The notes under the pieces are model-generated. The model saw nothing but the letters and a program-made list of their open reading frames with translations. It was not told the origin of the DNA and ran no database searches. Source: Choristoneura fumiferana (taxonomy: Eukaryota > Arthropoda > Insecta > Lepidoptera > Tortricidae). Taken from it: a stretch of DNA of 64,000 nt. The stretch lies in contig NC_133499.1 of the NCBI RefSeq assembly GCF_025370935.1, forward strand, positions 4,050,588-4,114,587, given 5' to 3'. A program made the position numbers and the translations under genes. Of the stretch, positions 1 through 10,100 are shown piece after piece (within the stretch, counting starts at the first letter, position 1; every line of letters begins with the position of its first letter).

Positions 1-690
1 TGGGGCCTCCAAATGTCCATAATTTATCTTGATCATGTCCTAAACAAAGCTAAAATATACTAGTTAACATGAACTTTATTTATTTACTCAGATAACTCAG
101 ATCCAGTGTGTGTGTGTATTACAAAATGATCTTAATAGGCTATTAATAATAGCTATTGTGTTGTATTGTTCTTGTTACTAGTGTTACCTTAGTCCGCCAC
201 TGTATATTCAGTATTAAATCCTCTTTTGACGTTGACTAATGAGCGTTTTCACAAATGTGAACATCGCTGGATGGTGTTAAGGTGCGAGCACATGCAGTCG
301 CTCGTTGCACGTTTGCAGCGATAAATCTGGTCACGTGGCCCCATTTTAATGTGATTTTGAATTTCCCGCAACTCAAAAAAGTACCGTCAAGTCGCCGCGT
401 CGAGCAGTAGCGACGAGATGGCTACTTGCTGGAATGATCTCGCTCGGTCTTTGAAGCTGAGTTCTTAATCTCATTTAGTAGCAGTCGTGGCAGGCAGTGG
501 TACAAATAAAATAAATTGTAGTGAATGAAAAAAAAACCAGTGTTTTTGCCGAAATTGAAGAGGTTTTTATTTTGCAGCGATAAAGCTCAACATTTTCAGC
601 TTTTATTTATTTATGTAGTGTTATCGCTATATGTCACGTGATCAGATTTGACGCTGGAAACGAGCGTCGAGCGACATACATGTGGCCGCA
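1..690. other. No gene recognised
   Basis: AT-rich with a moderately GC-rich patch (CTCGTTGCACG, CGTCGAGCAGTAGCGACG) at 290-420. No coding or known repeat signal. Confidence 0.5.
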
Positions 691-1243
691 CCTTTACTAT
701 CTTGAGGTCCGTTTGACGTTTGCTTGCGATTAGCATTAGCTCAATGAGGGCTGTCGCGTATGAACTCGCCACTAGAGGCGCTAGTGTAGTGTTAGGTCTC
801 CGAAATGTCAAATCTCATAGTTTTTGGGTGAGCTACGCGGGTTTATTTATAATTAGAATAATTTTGTGAATATTTTGCAATATCTGAAATTAATAATGGC
901 AAATATGCGTTCCGGGGCAATGTATGTCTGTGTTTTGAGACAGTTTTGTCTTTCGGAAACCTTTGTCCTCCCTTTTTTCCTAACAAAACGGGGACTATGC
1001 AACACTGTGGCATGCTCGATATTTATATGGTACGGTTTTAAGGTGTATTAAATATGATTTTAATCTAAACTTTGTTTTCACGCCCGTAATAATAGACTTT
1101 CAAACCCATACTTAAAAACCTCACGCAACAGTGCGCCATCTAGTGAGACAAAAAACGATAGCCCTCATTAGTTATTTAACCAATCACTAGTAATCGTCAA
1201 ACGGACCTCACGATGCTAACGCCATCTAGTGATATTTCGCCTC
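690..1243. mobile_element. Outer MITE (GAGGTCCGTTTGACG ends) split by the 743-1169 MITE
   Basis: GAGGTCCGTTTGACG at 695 and CGTCAAACGGACCTC at 1196 are inverted ends of the family also seen whole at 13853-14019; the two halves join at GCTTGCGATTAGC / TTAACCAATCAC as in that copy. Confidence 0.65.
743..1169 (+). mobile_element. 427-bp MITE, copy 1 (AATGAGGGCT ends)
   Basis: Ends AATGAGGGCTRTCG and complement. An inverted, nearly identical copy of the same length lies at 59729-60155. It is inserted in another MITE (690-1243). An open frame of 61 codons is shared with the other copy, but all four differences change amino acids, so no coding constraint. Confidence 0.8.
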
Positions 1244-1275
1244 TGTGCAAAACCCTCATTGTCTTGCTTTATTTG

Positions 1276-1400
1276 TGTGGGATCCACCTCCACACTGTAA
1301 GAACGCACACGTAACACAAACCCAACTATCAGCACCACACTATGCTGATACGTTTCAAAACTCAATTAGAGTTCATCCTCAACACAACCGCTACCACACT
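1276..1400 (+). repeat. Fragment of the foldback family of 63686
   Basis: CCACCTCCACACTGTAAGAA and the loop-like CAATTAGAGTTCATCCTC match the left arm end and loop of 63686-63997. Confidence 0.5.
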
Positions 1401-1473
1401 ACCAGACGTTAGATTAACGAACCAAAACAATAAATTAAATTGTCAGTGAAAATACCCAAGTACCCTCTTTATT

Positions 1474-1735
1474 TTTAACCCCCGACACAAAAAGAGGGGT
1501 GTTATAAGTTTGACCGCTATGTGTGTCAGAGTGTGTGTCTGTCTGTCTGTGGCACCGTAGCTCTTAAACGGGTGGACCGATTTGAATGAGGTTTTTTTAT
1601 TTGAAAGCAGGGTTTCTAGCGACGGTTCTTAGACGTGTTTCATCAAAATCGGTTCAGCTTTTGAGATATTGAACTTTGAAGTGACAAAGTCGGGGGTTTT
1701 CCAACTTTTCTCAACCAAACTACCCACAAATATTT
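1474..1735 (+). repeat. Repeat A (CGACGCAAAAAGAGGGGTG) copy
   Basis: Consensus CCCCGACGCAAAAAGAGGGG, TTATAAGTTTGACCGCTATG, ACGGGTGGACCGATTTGAAT, AATCGGTTCAGC. Twelve or more copies lie in the window, both strands. A common lepidopteran dispersed repeat; class unknown. Confidence 0.75.
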
Positions 1736-2504
1736 TTCAAACTTAGCTAGCTTAGTTGGCTTAGCTAGGAGGAACTGTTGTTAACACACATTTGTTGTAT
1801 AGTCGTAGCTATCTTAAGGTCGCAGGTAAGCACAGTAATTGTTTATAGGTAATCGGTATGGACCTCTGCAAAGTAACACCTGATTCTATAAATAATCTTT
1901 TAAGTACTTTACGAATTAGAACTAGTCTGAACAGCGAGTCCATTCGTAAGCAGCAATGTAAATCAAAATTGAATTGCGACAAATGTAAACCAGGTTTCTC
2001 ACATTCGCACGAATCGCGAACCAACAGGATATTGTAGGTCGTTATTTTCAAACGATTAGTTAAGTACATCAAAAAGCATGAGCCTTTAAGGTTAAAGTTT
2101 GACCTTACACAACGTGTCCCATTTTGGGATGATCGTCAGTTGATAGACAATGATATATGATGTTGGTTTTCTTAAGCATTATTGTGTGTAAATTAAAAAC
2201 TCATAAAAAATTCAAATAAAAAAATCATTAAAGGTACAAATTTGTATTGAACCCGCGGTGCGCGAGTTCAATTCACACGGGGCCGGTTTTACAATGCTTA
2301 AATTTTACGAATGTTTGCGCTAATGTGTACGCCCCCTTTACTAATTAGTAACAGTTTTTTTTATATTCTGTGGAATTGTTGCCAGCCAACACTATTTTTA
2401 AAATTTTTGCCACCATTCCATAATGTCCGCGACTCGCTGGTTAGACTCTATATAATGTTACTTATTGCTCCGAGAGTACACAAGCTTTTATCAAGACAGT
2501 TGTT

Positions 2505-2680
2505 CCACCGATGAGGAAGCGAAGCTATAGACTATATTCTAACTCAAGAAACGAGCAATAGATATAAATTGTGTCCATAAAAGAGATGTATAATTATAAT
2601 AGTTTGATCACTGGCAGTTCACACTGCCGGCGAAAACTTTTTCTCCACTTGTTTGTCGCAGCGACAAGAGCTTCCAAAGA
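2505..2680 (+). repeat. Decayed fragment of the 50438-50838 MITE family
   Basis: Shares GGCAGTTCACACTGCCGGCG-like and TTTGTCGCAGCGACAAGAGC segments in order with 50450-50625, but no termini are recognisable. Confidence 0.5.
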
Positions 2681-2785
2681 TAAACTCAACATTGAACTAT
2701 ATAAGAGAAGAGTTCCGATTCCGACCATATCTAGTTTATCACTGAATTAGAAAAAAACTATGGTTGCGTGGTATTGCGTCAATAG

Positions 2786-2930
2786 TAGATTGTACAACAA
2801 GAGCATAAAACGACACGTTCATATAGCCCCCTGAGCCAGTACGGCGAGGGTGGATAAACACGACGAGGGGAAAATAAGTTCAATGCTCAAGTTTTACCCG
2901 CTGTTTTTGACTTGCTTCTCACGTCATCCG
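2786..2930 (+). repeat. MITE-like repeat (AGTAGATTGTACAACAAGAG), copy 1
   Basis: AGTAGATTGTACAACAAGAG followed by CATAAAACG recurs inverted at 60190-60320 and as fragments at 24531-24557 and 14780-14900. Confidence 0.5.
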
Positions 2931-3045
2931 ACGAAACCTGCGCTGTGGATGTGGCTTACAGTGATCCTTTTATAAATTGAATAAATCTGGTAAGTTACTT
3001 GCTTCTTCTTCGTCGGTGGAACGAATAGACAGAAACATTTTGTCC

Positions 3046-3141
3046 TTAAACGCTGGAGGTCGCCTGTTGGCTGCTGTGGTCAGACAGCACCGATGCCAAG
3101 TCCGGTTCGCGCAGAACTGGTGGTGTGCCGAATGGGAAGTC
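3046..3141 (-). CDS. Candidate terminal exon (DFPFGTPPVLREPD...stop)
   Basis: After a strong acceptor (TGATTTCGTTGTTGCAG) the minus strand encodes DFPFGTPPVLREPDLASVLS, then DHSSQQATSSV and a stop. Thirty-two codons of coherent, non-repetitive composition in an AT-rich setting suggest a real last exon. It is phase-compatible with the block at 4298-4431 (ending PSQ in phase 0). It could be a rapsyn tail or the end of another gene. Confidence 0.3.
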   Translation of the reverse strand, partial: DFPFGTPPVLREPDLASVLSDHSSQQATSSV

Positions 3142-3487
3142 CTGCAACAACGAAATCAGTTCAAGTACAAACATTCATCAAACGCCCGATAGATGTCTCT
3201 GTGCTGCCACCCGTTAAGATAGCGTTGTGCTTCCGCCATTGACTTGTTAGTTAGTTGCAATATCTACTAATAGATGGCGCTTATATACTTCGCTGCAACA
3301 AGATAACGATATGTTTGTTACTTGTTTGTTCAAACAAAATATCAAGACCTCGGTCGTTTTAGTAATTATCGTTCGATAAAGTAAGTCTTGGAAATGTGTC
3401 GTGTGTGTGTGTGTGTGTGTGTGTCTTGTGTAGCGAAAATCGAATTATACAAATGGTGTCAAATAAATTATTTTCATTCATCATATT

Positions 3488-3713
3488 TTTAACCTTCGAC
3501 GCAAATGGGGTGTTATAAGTTTGAGCGCTATGTGTGTCTGTCTGTCTGTCTGTGTATCTGCCTGTGGCACCGTAGCTCTTAAACGGGTGGACCGATTTGA
3601 ATGCGCTTTTTTATTTGAAGCAGGTTTTTTAGCGATGTTTCTTAAACATGTTGCTTCAAAATCGGTTCAGCCGTTTTTGAGATATTGACCTTTTTGTTGG
3701 TTAGGTTAGGTTA
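3488..3713 (+). repeat. Repeat A copy
   Basis: Nearly full copy ending GAGATATTGACC and TTGGTTAGGTTAGGTTA. Confidence 0.75.
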
Positions 3714-3833
3714 TCCGTTCAATAATTGACTATATTTATTACAGGTTATTTTGTAACAATGTTGTTAGGACGCTGTTATGCAATACATGTCAACCCGTAG
3801 AAAACAAAAATTCAAAGTTTACATTGTATAGCA

Positions 3834-4220
3834 CAGGGTTACTCAAAGTGGGGTACGCGAACCCCTATGGGTTCGCTATTCGACGGTAGGGGGTTCGCGA
3901 CAAGGTTTACGTGACTCCAAAAACCACCAGGCTGCAAGACTAGCAAGATGATTATTTTTTATTTCAACTCCAAATTTGTTCCTTATTTGGTTGTTATTTG
4001 TTGTTGTTTGTTTCAGTTTGTATTTTCGTTGGCAAGATGATTCTTACCTATATTTGTTACCTTTTATTGAAATAAATAATATACATTACATTATGATGAT
4101 GATTGAAATAAATCAGTCAAGTTTATTACTTTCTTGGGGGGGAGGGGGGGGAGGAAGGGGTTCGCCATCGTCTAGAAACTTTAACAGGGGTACGTGGAGC
4201 CATAAGTTTGAGAAACCCTG
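3834..4220 (+). mobile_element. hAT-type MITE, copy 1 (8-bp TSD GTATAGCA)
   Basis: Termini CAGGGTTACTC...GAGAAACCCTG and a perfect 8-bp duplication GTATAGCA (3826-3833, 4221-4228) fit the hAT superfamily. 387 bp; its middle carries a piece of unrelated SINE-like sequence and a G-rich run near 4136-4155. Confidence 0.85.
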
Positions 4221-4297
4221 GTATAGCAAAATGACAGTGAGTTGACTCAGTATCGCAAAACAGCGTCCGTATTGTGTTTTTGTAACAGAGTTGTTAC

Positions 4298-4431
4298 CTG
4301 CGAGGGTAAAGAGCGCGGTGCAGGCGGCGCGGGTGGCGGCGGGCGCGGCGCACGCGCCGGGGACGCGCACTCCGCGCACTCAGCCGGCGCCGCCCGCGCA
4401 CCGAGCGGCGCGACCACGAATCCGGCATGAG
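4298..4431 (-). CDS. Candidate 3' exon downstream of rapsyn (CAEC-containing)
   Basis: A GC-rich block on the minus strand between CCTCAG and CTCGCAG/GTAACA. Its open frame encodes FVVAPLGARAAPAECAEC, then a Pro-rich stretch ending RSLPSQ. The Cys pair CAEC could be the last zinc-binding pair of the rapsyn RING. Joined straight to the exon at 6962 it is out of frame, so a small intermediate exon of 3n+2 nt would be needed; scanning found none. It may belong to something else or be repeat-derived. Confidence 0.25.
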
Positions 4432-4639
4432 CTGAGGACAAGTATTCATACTATGAAACCTGACTGATTCTGATGAAAACGCGGTAGTTGTGTGCCGGCG
4501 TCAGTTTCGTCGGGTAGTCGCGCGAGCAGAGCGGCGGCGCGTGTTGCAGCAGCCGCCGAGTCGCGTTGCTCCGAAGAGGAAGGGCTACGGATTAGCCCGA
4601 AACATGTCCGACTAAACTCGATTTAAGACGTGAGTTATC

Positions 4640-4895
4640 TAAATAAAATAAATATCAAATTATCATGGGACACTTGACACCAATTGACCTAGTCCCAAAC
4701 TAAGCAAAGCTTGTACTATGGACACTAGGCAACGATAAAACACTTATATAGATAAAACATACTTAAATACATATTAAACATCCAAGCCGAGAACAAACAT
4801 TCGATTATCATAAAATATCTGCCCCGGCCGGGATTCGAACCCGACCTTAGCTTCGTAGTCAGGTTCTCTAACACTCAGCCATCGTCGTCTGGGTC
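4640..4895 (-). repeat. Repeat F: tRNA-derived SINE
   Basis: Minus strand: GACGATGGCTGAGTGTTAGA, GGGTTCGAATCCCGGCCGGG, then ATGTATTTAAGTATG and GCCTAGTGTCCATAGTAC, ACTAGGTCAATTGGTGTCAA. A 3' fragment is at 15600-15725. The tRNA-like head does not fold into a full tRNA. Confidence 0.8.
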
Positions 4896-4914
4896 AATAT
4901 ATTTAATATACATA

Positions 4915-5145
4915 CATAAAAATCACGCCTGTATTCCCAAATGGGGTAGGCAGAGCACACGAAACGTTACCGCTTCGGAGCAACTTTTAGCAATTTTAGG
5001 TTTTAAGTTTGACAAAAACGGTACAATAGTGACAGGTTGCTAGCCTGTCACCTACGGTGTACCTTAACCTATGTCCTCAGTCGCCTCTTACGACATCCAT
5101 GGAAGAAATGGAGAGGTGTTATTCTAACCCGACACCACACGGGTA
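4915..5145 (-). repeat. Dispersed repeat (CGTGTGGTGTCGGGTTAGAA), copy 1
   Basis: Inverted relative to 10614-10842. Shared: GAGGTGTTATTCTAACCCGA, GCTCCGAAGCGGTAACGTTT in complement, CCCATTTGGGAATACAGGCG. Class unknown, known to me as a common lepidopteran repeat. Confidence 0.7.
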
Positions 5146-5385
5146 TATTTAATATGAGTACTCATATTCATTTATTGGTAATATCATGATTAGATGTCAT
5201 TTTGTTAAATTATTCCTAACATATTCTGGAGAAAGTAGTAAATGTACAGCTAGCTCAGTGGCGAGGGGTGACAATTTTCAGATGGCAACACGGAGCAAAA
5301 AAAACTACCTGCCTTAAAGCGGCGAAATAGGTAGCAGCCGCCACAGTCACCCCCCCTAAAATCTTCATTGATTTACGCTTGGTGC

Positions 5386-5992
5386 CACAGAATATATAAC
5401 AGTGCTGACGTACAGAATGGCCACGCTCCGCCCCGCACCGGTTCGAGTTACCCCACCCCTCAAGCGCAGATTACAGGAAAACCGCAGGAAAGCAGTCGGG
5501 CGCGCAACGCGATGTATGTATATCGGTCGCACCGTCACACGGCACTAAGTTCGGGAGCAATAATTTTGCGAACGAAATGGTGATATACTGTGCATTGTAT
5601 GGGTGTTTGCTAACAGCCAAAGATAAGAAAAGGAGTTTTTTTCGATTTCTTAATGTAAATAATAATGATTTCTAAAAGTATCGCGATTAATACATAAAAT
5701 AACTAATTATTTAGGTATAATTCGTTCAAGTTTGTAGTCATATATTTATTGTAATTTGAAATAATAATGCTTAAATACATAGACAGACACATTTTAAGTA
5801 GGTTTAAATAAAAATATATGATTAACGATTACATTTATTTACACATCTAAGCCATACCTACATACCCTATAGTACTAGGGTTTTGCGATAGTCAGCCCTG
5901 TGTGTCTTACGCACACATTGACGCGTGTACAGACGTCGTCGTGCCTATGTAGATGCAAGAACGCGTATTTTGTATGGCGTGGCCGCCCTGTG
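5386..5992 (+). mobile_element. THAP-encoding DNA element, copy 1 (8-bp TSD CTTGGTGC)
   Basis: 607 bp with short terminal repeats CACAG...CTGTG and perfect flanking repeats CTTGGTGC at 5378-5385 and 5993-6000. Inside, ATG at 5577 opens MVIYCALYGCLLTAKDKKRS, FFRFLN..., the Cys-x4-Cys and basic-aromatic pattern of a THAP zinc finger N terminus, as found in P-type transposases; it stops after 32 codons, so the copy is non-autonomous. A diverged inverted copy lies at 37748-38421. Confidence 0.75.
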
Positions 5993-6100
5993 CTTGGTGC
6001 ACAGCACAACGTGCCGGTTAAATCGTGCCAGTATCTTTACATTGCGGGCTTGCAGGGCTAGGTACAAGTGATCCATCGACCACCGCAATGGTATACTACT

Positions 6101-6136
6101 GCTTGATGCACGATGAGCGCGCTTGGCAACGAGCCG
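6101..6136 (-). pseudogene. Decayed copy of the end of the rapsyn RING exon
   Basis: This 36-nt stretch matches the last 36 nt of the rapsyn RING exon (6962-6997) at about 30 positions. In the same frame it reads GSLPSALIVHQ against ASLPCAHIVHQ, so the zinc ligands Cys and His are lost. Similarity stops at the splice junction. A second echo is the splice-junction sequence at 5371-5385, resumed after 5992. These look like remnants of a local duplication. Confidence 0.5.
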
Positions 6137-6209
6137 ATTGTCTTTGAACAAAGTGATTTACGGCACCGTCTGCCGCAAGTGTTTGCGAATAGTAATGTAT
6201 AAAAGTGAT

Positions 6210-6925
6210 TTATGGCACCGGCGGTTTACTAATGTATCGGCGAAAATTATTTAGCAAATTATTAACTCCCAAACTATTTATCCCATATTTTAATTTAGGC
6301 GAAATGTTATTTCCCAACTCAACGTTTCGCACTGATATCATTTTCCAACTAATGATTCGATAAATTATTATTATGCAAATTATTACCTGGAATTTTTTTA
6401 AGATGTCATTTATGTTTTCGTCAAATGTATTGATTGGCATACCTTAATTTAGCAACTTATTGAATGGCATCCAACCTACTTTTCTAGTGTCATTTATCCT
6501 GGCTGCTATAAAAAAAAACCTAACATCGAAGGCTAAGGCGGGAGCTACGCTCCGCTTCGCTCCCGCCTTAGCCTTCTGAACCTAAACTATCCAAGTCGCT
6601 TCTGTTCCGAACCGTCTTGCTCGCTCGCTTCGCTCGCTCGCACAAATCAAATTGAAGTATAGCTTCGCAATGTAAAAAATTGCCCAAATGTTGTTTGACA
6701 ATTTGTTAATTGCCTAAGCCAATCATTTGCTACATAATTATTTGCCACATAAATGTGTGATGAAGTAAAATTTTGCAATGTAAAAATGTTGCGAAATAAA
6801 AAAAATGCGAAGTAAAGTTATGCCAAATATTAGTTTGCCAAATGAAACTTTGGTGAAAGGTTGGTTGCTAAGTGAAATTTGGCGAAACATATTTCGCCGA
6901 AAAGGCAGTACACCGGCACCGGCTG
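6210..6925. repeat. AT-rich dispersed repeat with GCTCGCTCGC core
   Basis: Runs of ATTTGCCAAATG/CGAAATGTT-like words around CCAAGTCGCTTCTGTTCCGA and TTGCTCGCTCGCTTCGCTCG. Relatives at 25020-25700 and 17935-18085. Lies in the intron after the rapsyn RING exon; carries the 6524 hairpin. Confidence 0.55.
6524..6578. mobile_element. 55-bp hairpin insertion with 7-bp TSD (AACCTAA)
   Basis: Perfect 18-bp arms (GAAGGCTAAGGCGGGAGC and its complement, 6528-6545 and 6559-6576) around a short loop. AACCTAA flanks it at 6517-6523 and 6579-6585. A related repeat at 25340-25395 has CCTAACCTATCC uninterrupted at the same place, which supports an insertion. Confidence 0.65.
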
Positions 6926-6961
6926 CCACGAGTGTTTGTGTGTGAGTATAGTTTGACTTAC

Positions 6962-7152
6962 GCTTGGTGCACGATGTGCGCGCACGGCAGCGAGGCGAGC
7001 GGCTCGGGCGTCTCGGCGAGGGGCTCCCGGCAGCGCGCGCACGCCGGCGCGAGCCACGCGGAGGCCGCGCGCTTCTGCCGCGCCGCCGCGTTGTTGTCGC
7101 CCAACGCTGTGTAGATTTCGGAGAGACGGAGGCGGACACGGCGTACCAGCAT
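6962..7152 (-). CDS. rapsyn: Rapsyn exon: last TPR and first half of RING finger
   Basis: 191 nt between CTTTGCAG and CAAGC/GTAAGT. It encodes MLVRRVRLRLSEIYTALGD, then CARC and LPCAHIVHQ. The Cys/His spacing C-x2-C ... C-x-H-x2-H is the first half of the C3H2C3 RING of rapsyn. The remaining Cys ligands must come from a following exon that starts 2 nt into the codon; no convincing one was seen between here and the left edge. Confidence 0.9.
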
Positions 7153-10100
7153 CTGCAAAGTATGTGAACTCTTTATTGTGCAAGAAAAAAAAACTAATTT
7201 AGAAAACGGAACAGGACAAGAAGCTATCATAAGAAGCATCATAATTATCCGATAATTATGATGACGATGTTGATGATGGTGATGATGATTATGACGAAGA
7301 TGATAACGATGCGATGATGATGACATTGTCCGGAATAATAAATTTTATTGTTAAAAACCGTGTAAAGTTGTGTTGTGATTTGAAAAGTTCCAACAATTGG
7401 TCCATTTCGAACGTACACAAATATTAAGTTATAAAAGATTATTATGAGGAGATGAGAATAATATAGATACCAATGATGATGATAATAAAGAAGCATAAAA
7501 AGAATAAGAAAGAGAAGAATAAGATTATGATGATAAAGAAGTTACGTACTTTAGCACCGACAGAAGTAGCGACCTCTAGCAGCCGCGTGTTGAACTCCAA
7601 CGGCCGGCAGTTGCAGATCCGTCCTTGCTGACGCAAAGCTTCCAGGCATCGCGCTGCTCCGTCCATTGCTTCCATCTGAGCCAGGCGGTCGCCTAACGCC
7701 TGGCCAGCTCCCATTGCTACTTCGTAGTGTCTGAAAGATAGTTCCTGCTTTCAATTCCTATCTAAAACTACTCCGTTCAACCTACGTCGTGGATATTATT
7801 CACCGTACGATGTGCCTGAACTACTTTTAGAACAATACTGCATGCAACACAATATTGTTGAGTTATGGTCTTAATATTGAAGAATTGCGAAACTAAAGTG
7901 GCAGTGGGCACATTGCTCGCAGGACTGATGGCCGATGGGGTCAGAAGGTTCTCGAATGGCGTCCGCGGACCGGGAGACGAGCTGTCGGTAGGCCTCCAAC
8001 AAGATGGAGCGACGACTGTTAAGATCGCGGGATCGCAGTGGATGCGGAAAGCACAAGACCGGTCTGAGTGGACAGCCTTGGGGGAGGCCTATGTCCAGCA
8101 GTGGACGTCTTTCGGCTGACATGATGATGGTCTTCATACCTGAGAGCCTTCCCGATGTCACACTTCCTTCTATACACGTCGCCGGCAATCCTAACAGCGC
8201 GAGCATAGCACCCCTGATCGCCAGCCACTGCTGCCAACCTTAACGCCTCCTGAAAAGGAATCATTTTCAGTACTTGATGCTTCAATATAGGCCTTATAAA
8301 TAGCGGTCTATGCAGGCTGCTTCCAAGTACTTCCAACCTATGCAGCTGAAGGTCTATGGGAGAGCCCTATGTCCAACAGTGGACGTCCGATACGATAATG
8401 ATGAGATCTTAGATCAATGCCGAGGCTACATAAAGGGCGATCTAGACGGTTATAAACCAGCGTCCCAACAGGGGTGACCTTGCTTGTCACCATCCACAGA
8501 CAGCAGTTGTAAGCCAAATTATAACATGACCTTCAACGTCCTTGGCAGACGGGCGTGTTTCCAACCAACTCGCTACTGATTCGCTTGCGTGTCAGCGCGT
8601 GGGTGTAAGTAAACCGTGTAGCTGAAACTCAATCCGTGGTTGTAAACCAAGTATCAGCCAAGGTCATCTAAGTTGGGACGCTGGTTTAAAACCGTCTGGA
8701 ACCGTTTTACTCACATTACAATAATCATGGGCGTCACCAAGCTCCCCTCTAGCTCGCAGCGCAGCAGCCATTTGCAATAATGCGGTTCGGTGATGCCTGG
8801 TGTTGAGGTCAGTCGCGCGTGGACCACGTCCGAGGTCGCACGCTCTTGCTGCACAGGCGACGGCGCGTTCAGCGTCCCGGAGCCGCCGCCATAGTTCTGA
8901 GAGGCCTACGTATACCTGAAATTCAAATATCAAAGTTGAATTTCTTTCAAAGTTCCTGACAGAAAGATAGACAACAAAGTGATACCGCTAGGGTTTCGTT
9001 ATGCCAATTGAGGTACGGAAACCTAGAAACAGTTTTAATAAAAAAAATGTCGATTTTAATCGTTTAGCGTTCCACAGGGCTCCGTTTTGAGGCGGTCAAT
9101 CTTCTTTACCAAGAACAATCACCTGTAGAAGCAAAGTATTGTCGCTCTGCGCTTGAGCGACTCCTAGAGCTTTCTGAAAGCCATCCATAGCTTTGGAGAA
9201 AGCTCCTAGCTCCAAGCTAACAACTGCGACAGTGAGATGGACACAGCCAGCGGTGGAGCCACCACCGCAGTCATTGTAGAGGGCGTGACGAGCGTAAGAT
9301 AGAGCTCTGAAACAATTTAAGATTAACTGTACGGATATTTCACGATTGCCATTTATAAGTAACGTAAATATTTGCGATGTTAATATCATTGTAAATCACA
9401 AACTTGTAAAAAATTTAGGGAACCCGATGGGAATCGAGTTATTACGACGCTATGCCTCTGGTAGCTAGGTGTGATAGTTGAAAAATATTCAAGAATGAAA
9501 TTTACCTATCCAGTCCACCCAGGGTCTGGTGCGCCCTGGCCAGGTTCAGGTAAGCTTCGGCACGCATTGGCGCCGAGTCCAGCTCCTCCGATATACCGAG
9601 CTGCCGGTTGGCAAACTCGAGAGATTCCCTAGAAACAGACACATTGACAATGAGTATCCTGCCTTTTCAAAGAAATATTGTTCCGAAATGTTTCATTTGC
9701 CAAACCGTAAACTCTAAATTTTCTCCGAAACAACAAACTTTTCTCAGTGTATTTTCTTATGGTTTTATTAGAACACAGTAGTAGGTAGTAGTTGTTTGAA
9801 AGTTCAGAAAAAAATACGGTTTCAGAGAAAATCGTGGGTTGGGATTCGCACGCGACGCGCGCAGTTAGCGCTGTTCATATTATTTTTCAATAGATCCACC
9901 ATTCCACCCACTCTGTGCAAACCACGTCTGCTAGCGTAGGCCATCATACGTCAAGATAGCTTTAAAATCCCTTGAACTCCAGAACATACCTGTACTTCCC
10001 AAAGTCCATGTACGCCTGGTACAAATGGCCGAGTAGAGCGAACCTATCGGCCCTATGTCGGACGCCCCGCAGTGCCGACAACCACACCTTGACAGCCAGC

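Noticed and set aside
866..1051. 61-codon frame conserved in the two inverted MITE copies (also 59847-60032)
   Set aside because: Conservation reflects recent MITE identity. All four differences between the copies change the amino acid, so there is no sign of coding constraint.
4242..4441. Ala/Gly-rich plus-strand frame in the 4300-4430 GC-rich block
   Set aside because: Low-complexity translation of a GC-rich block. The minus-strand reading with splice sites is more plausible and is listed as a weak candidate.
4820..4895. Apparent tRNA gene on the minus strand
   Set aside because: The B box is good but the acceptor and anticodon arms do not pair, and the downstream sequence matches a SINE seen again at 15600. 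It is the head of a tRNA-derived SINE.
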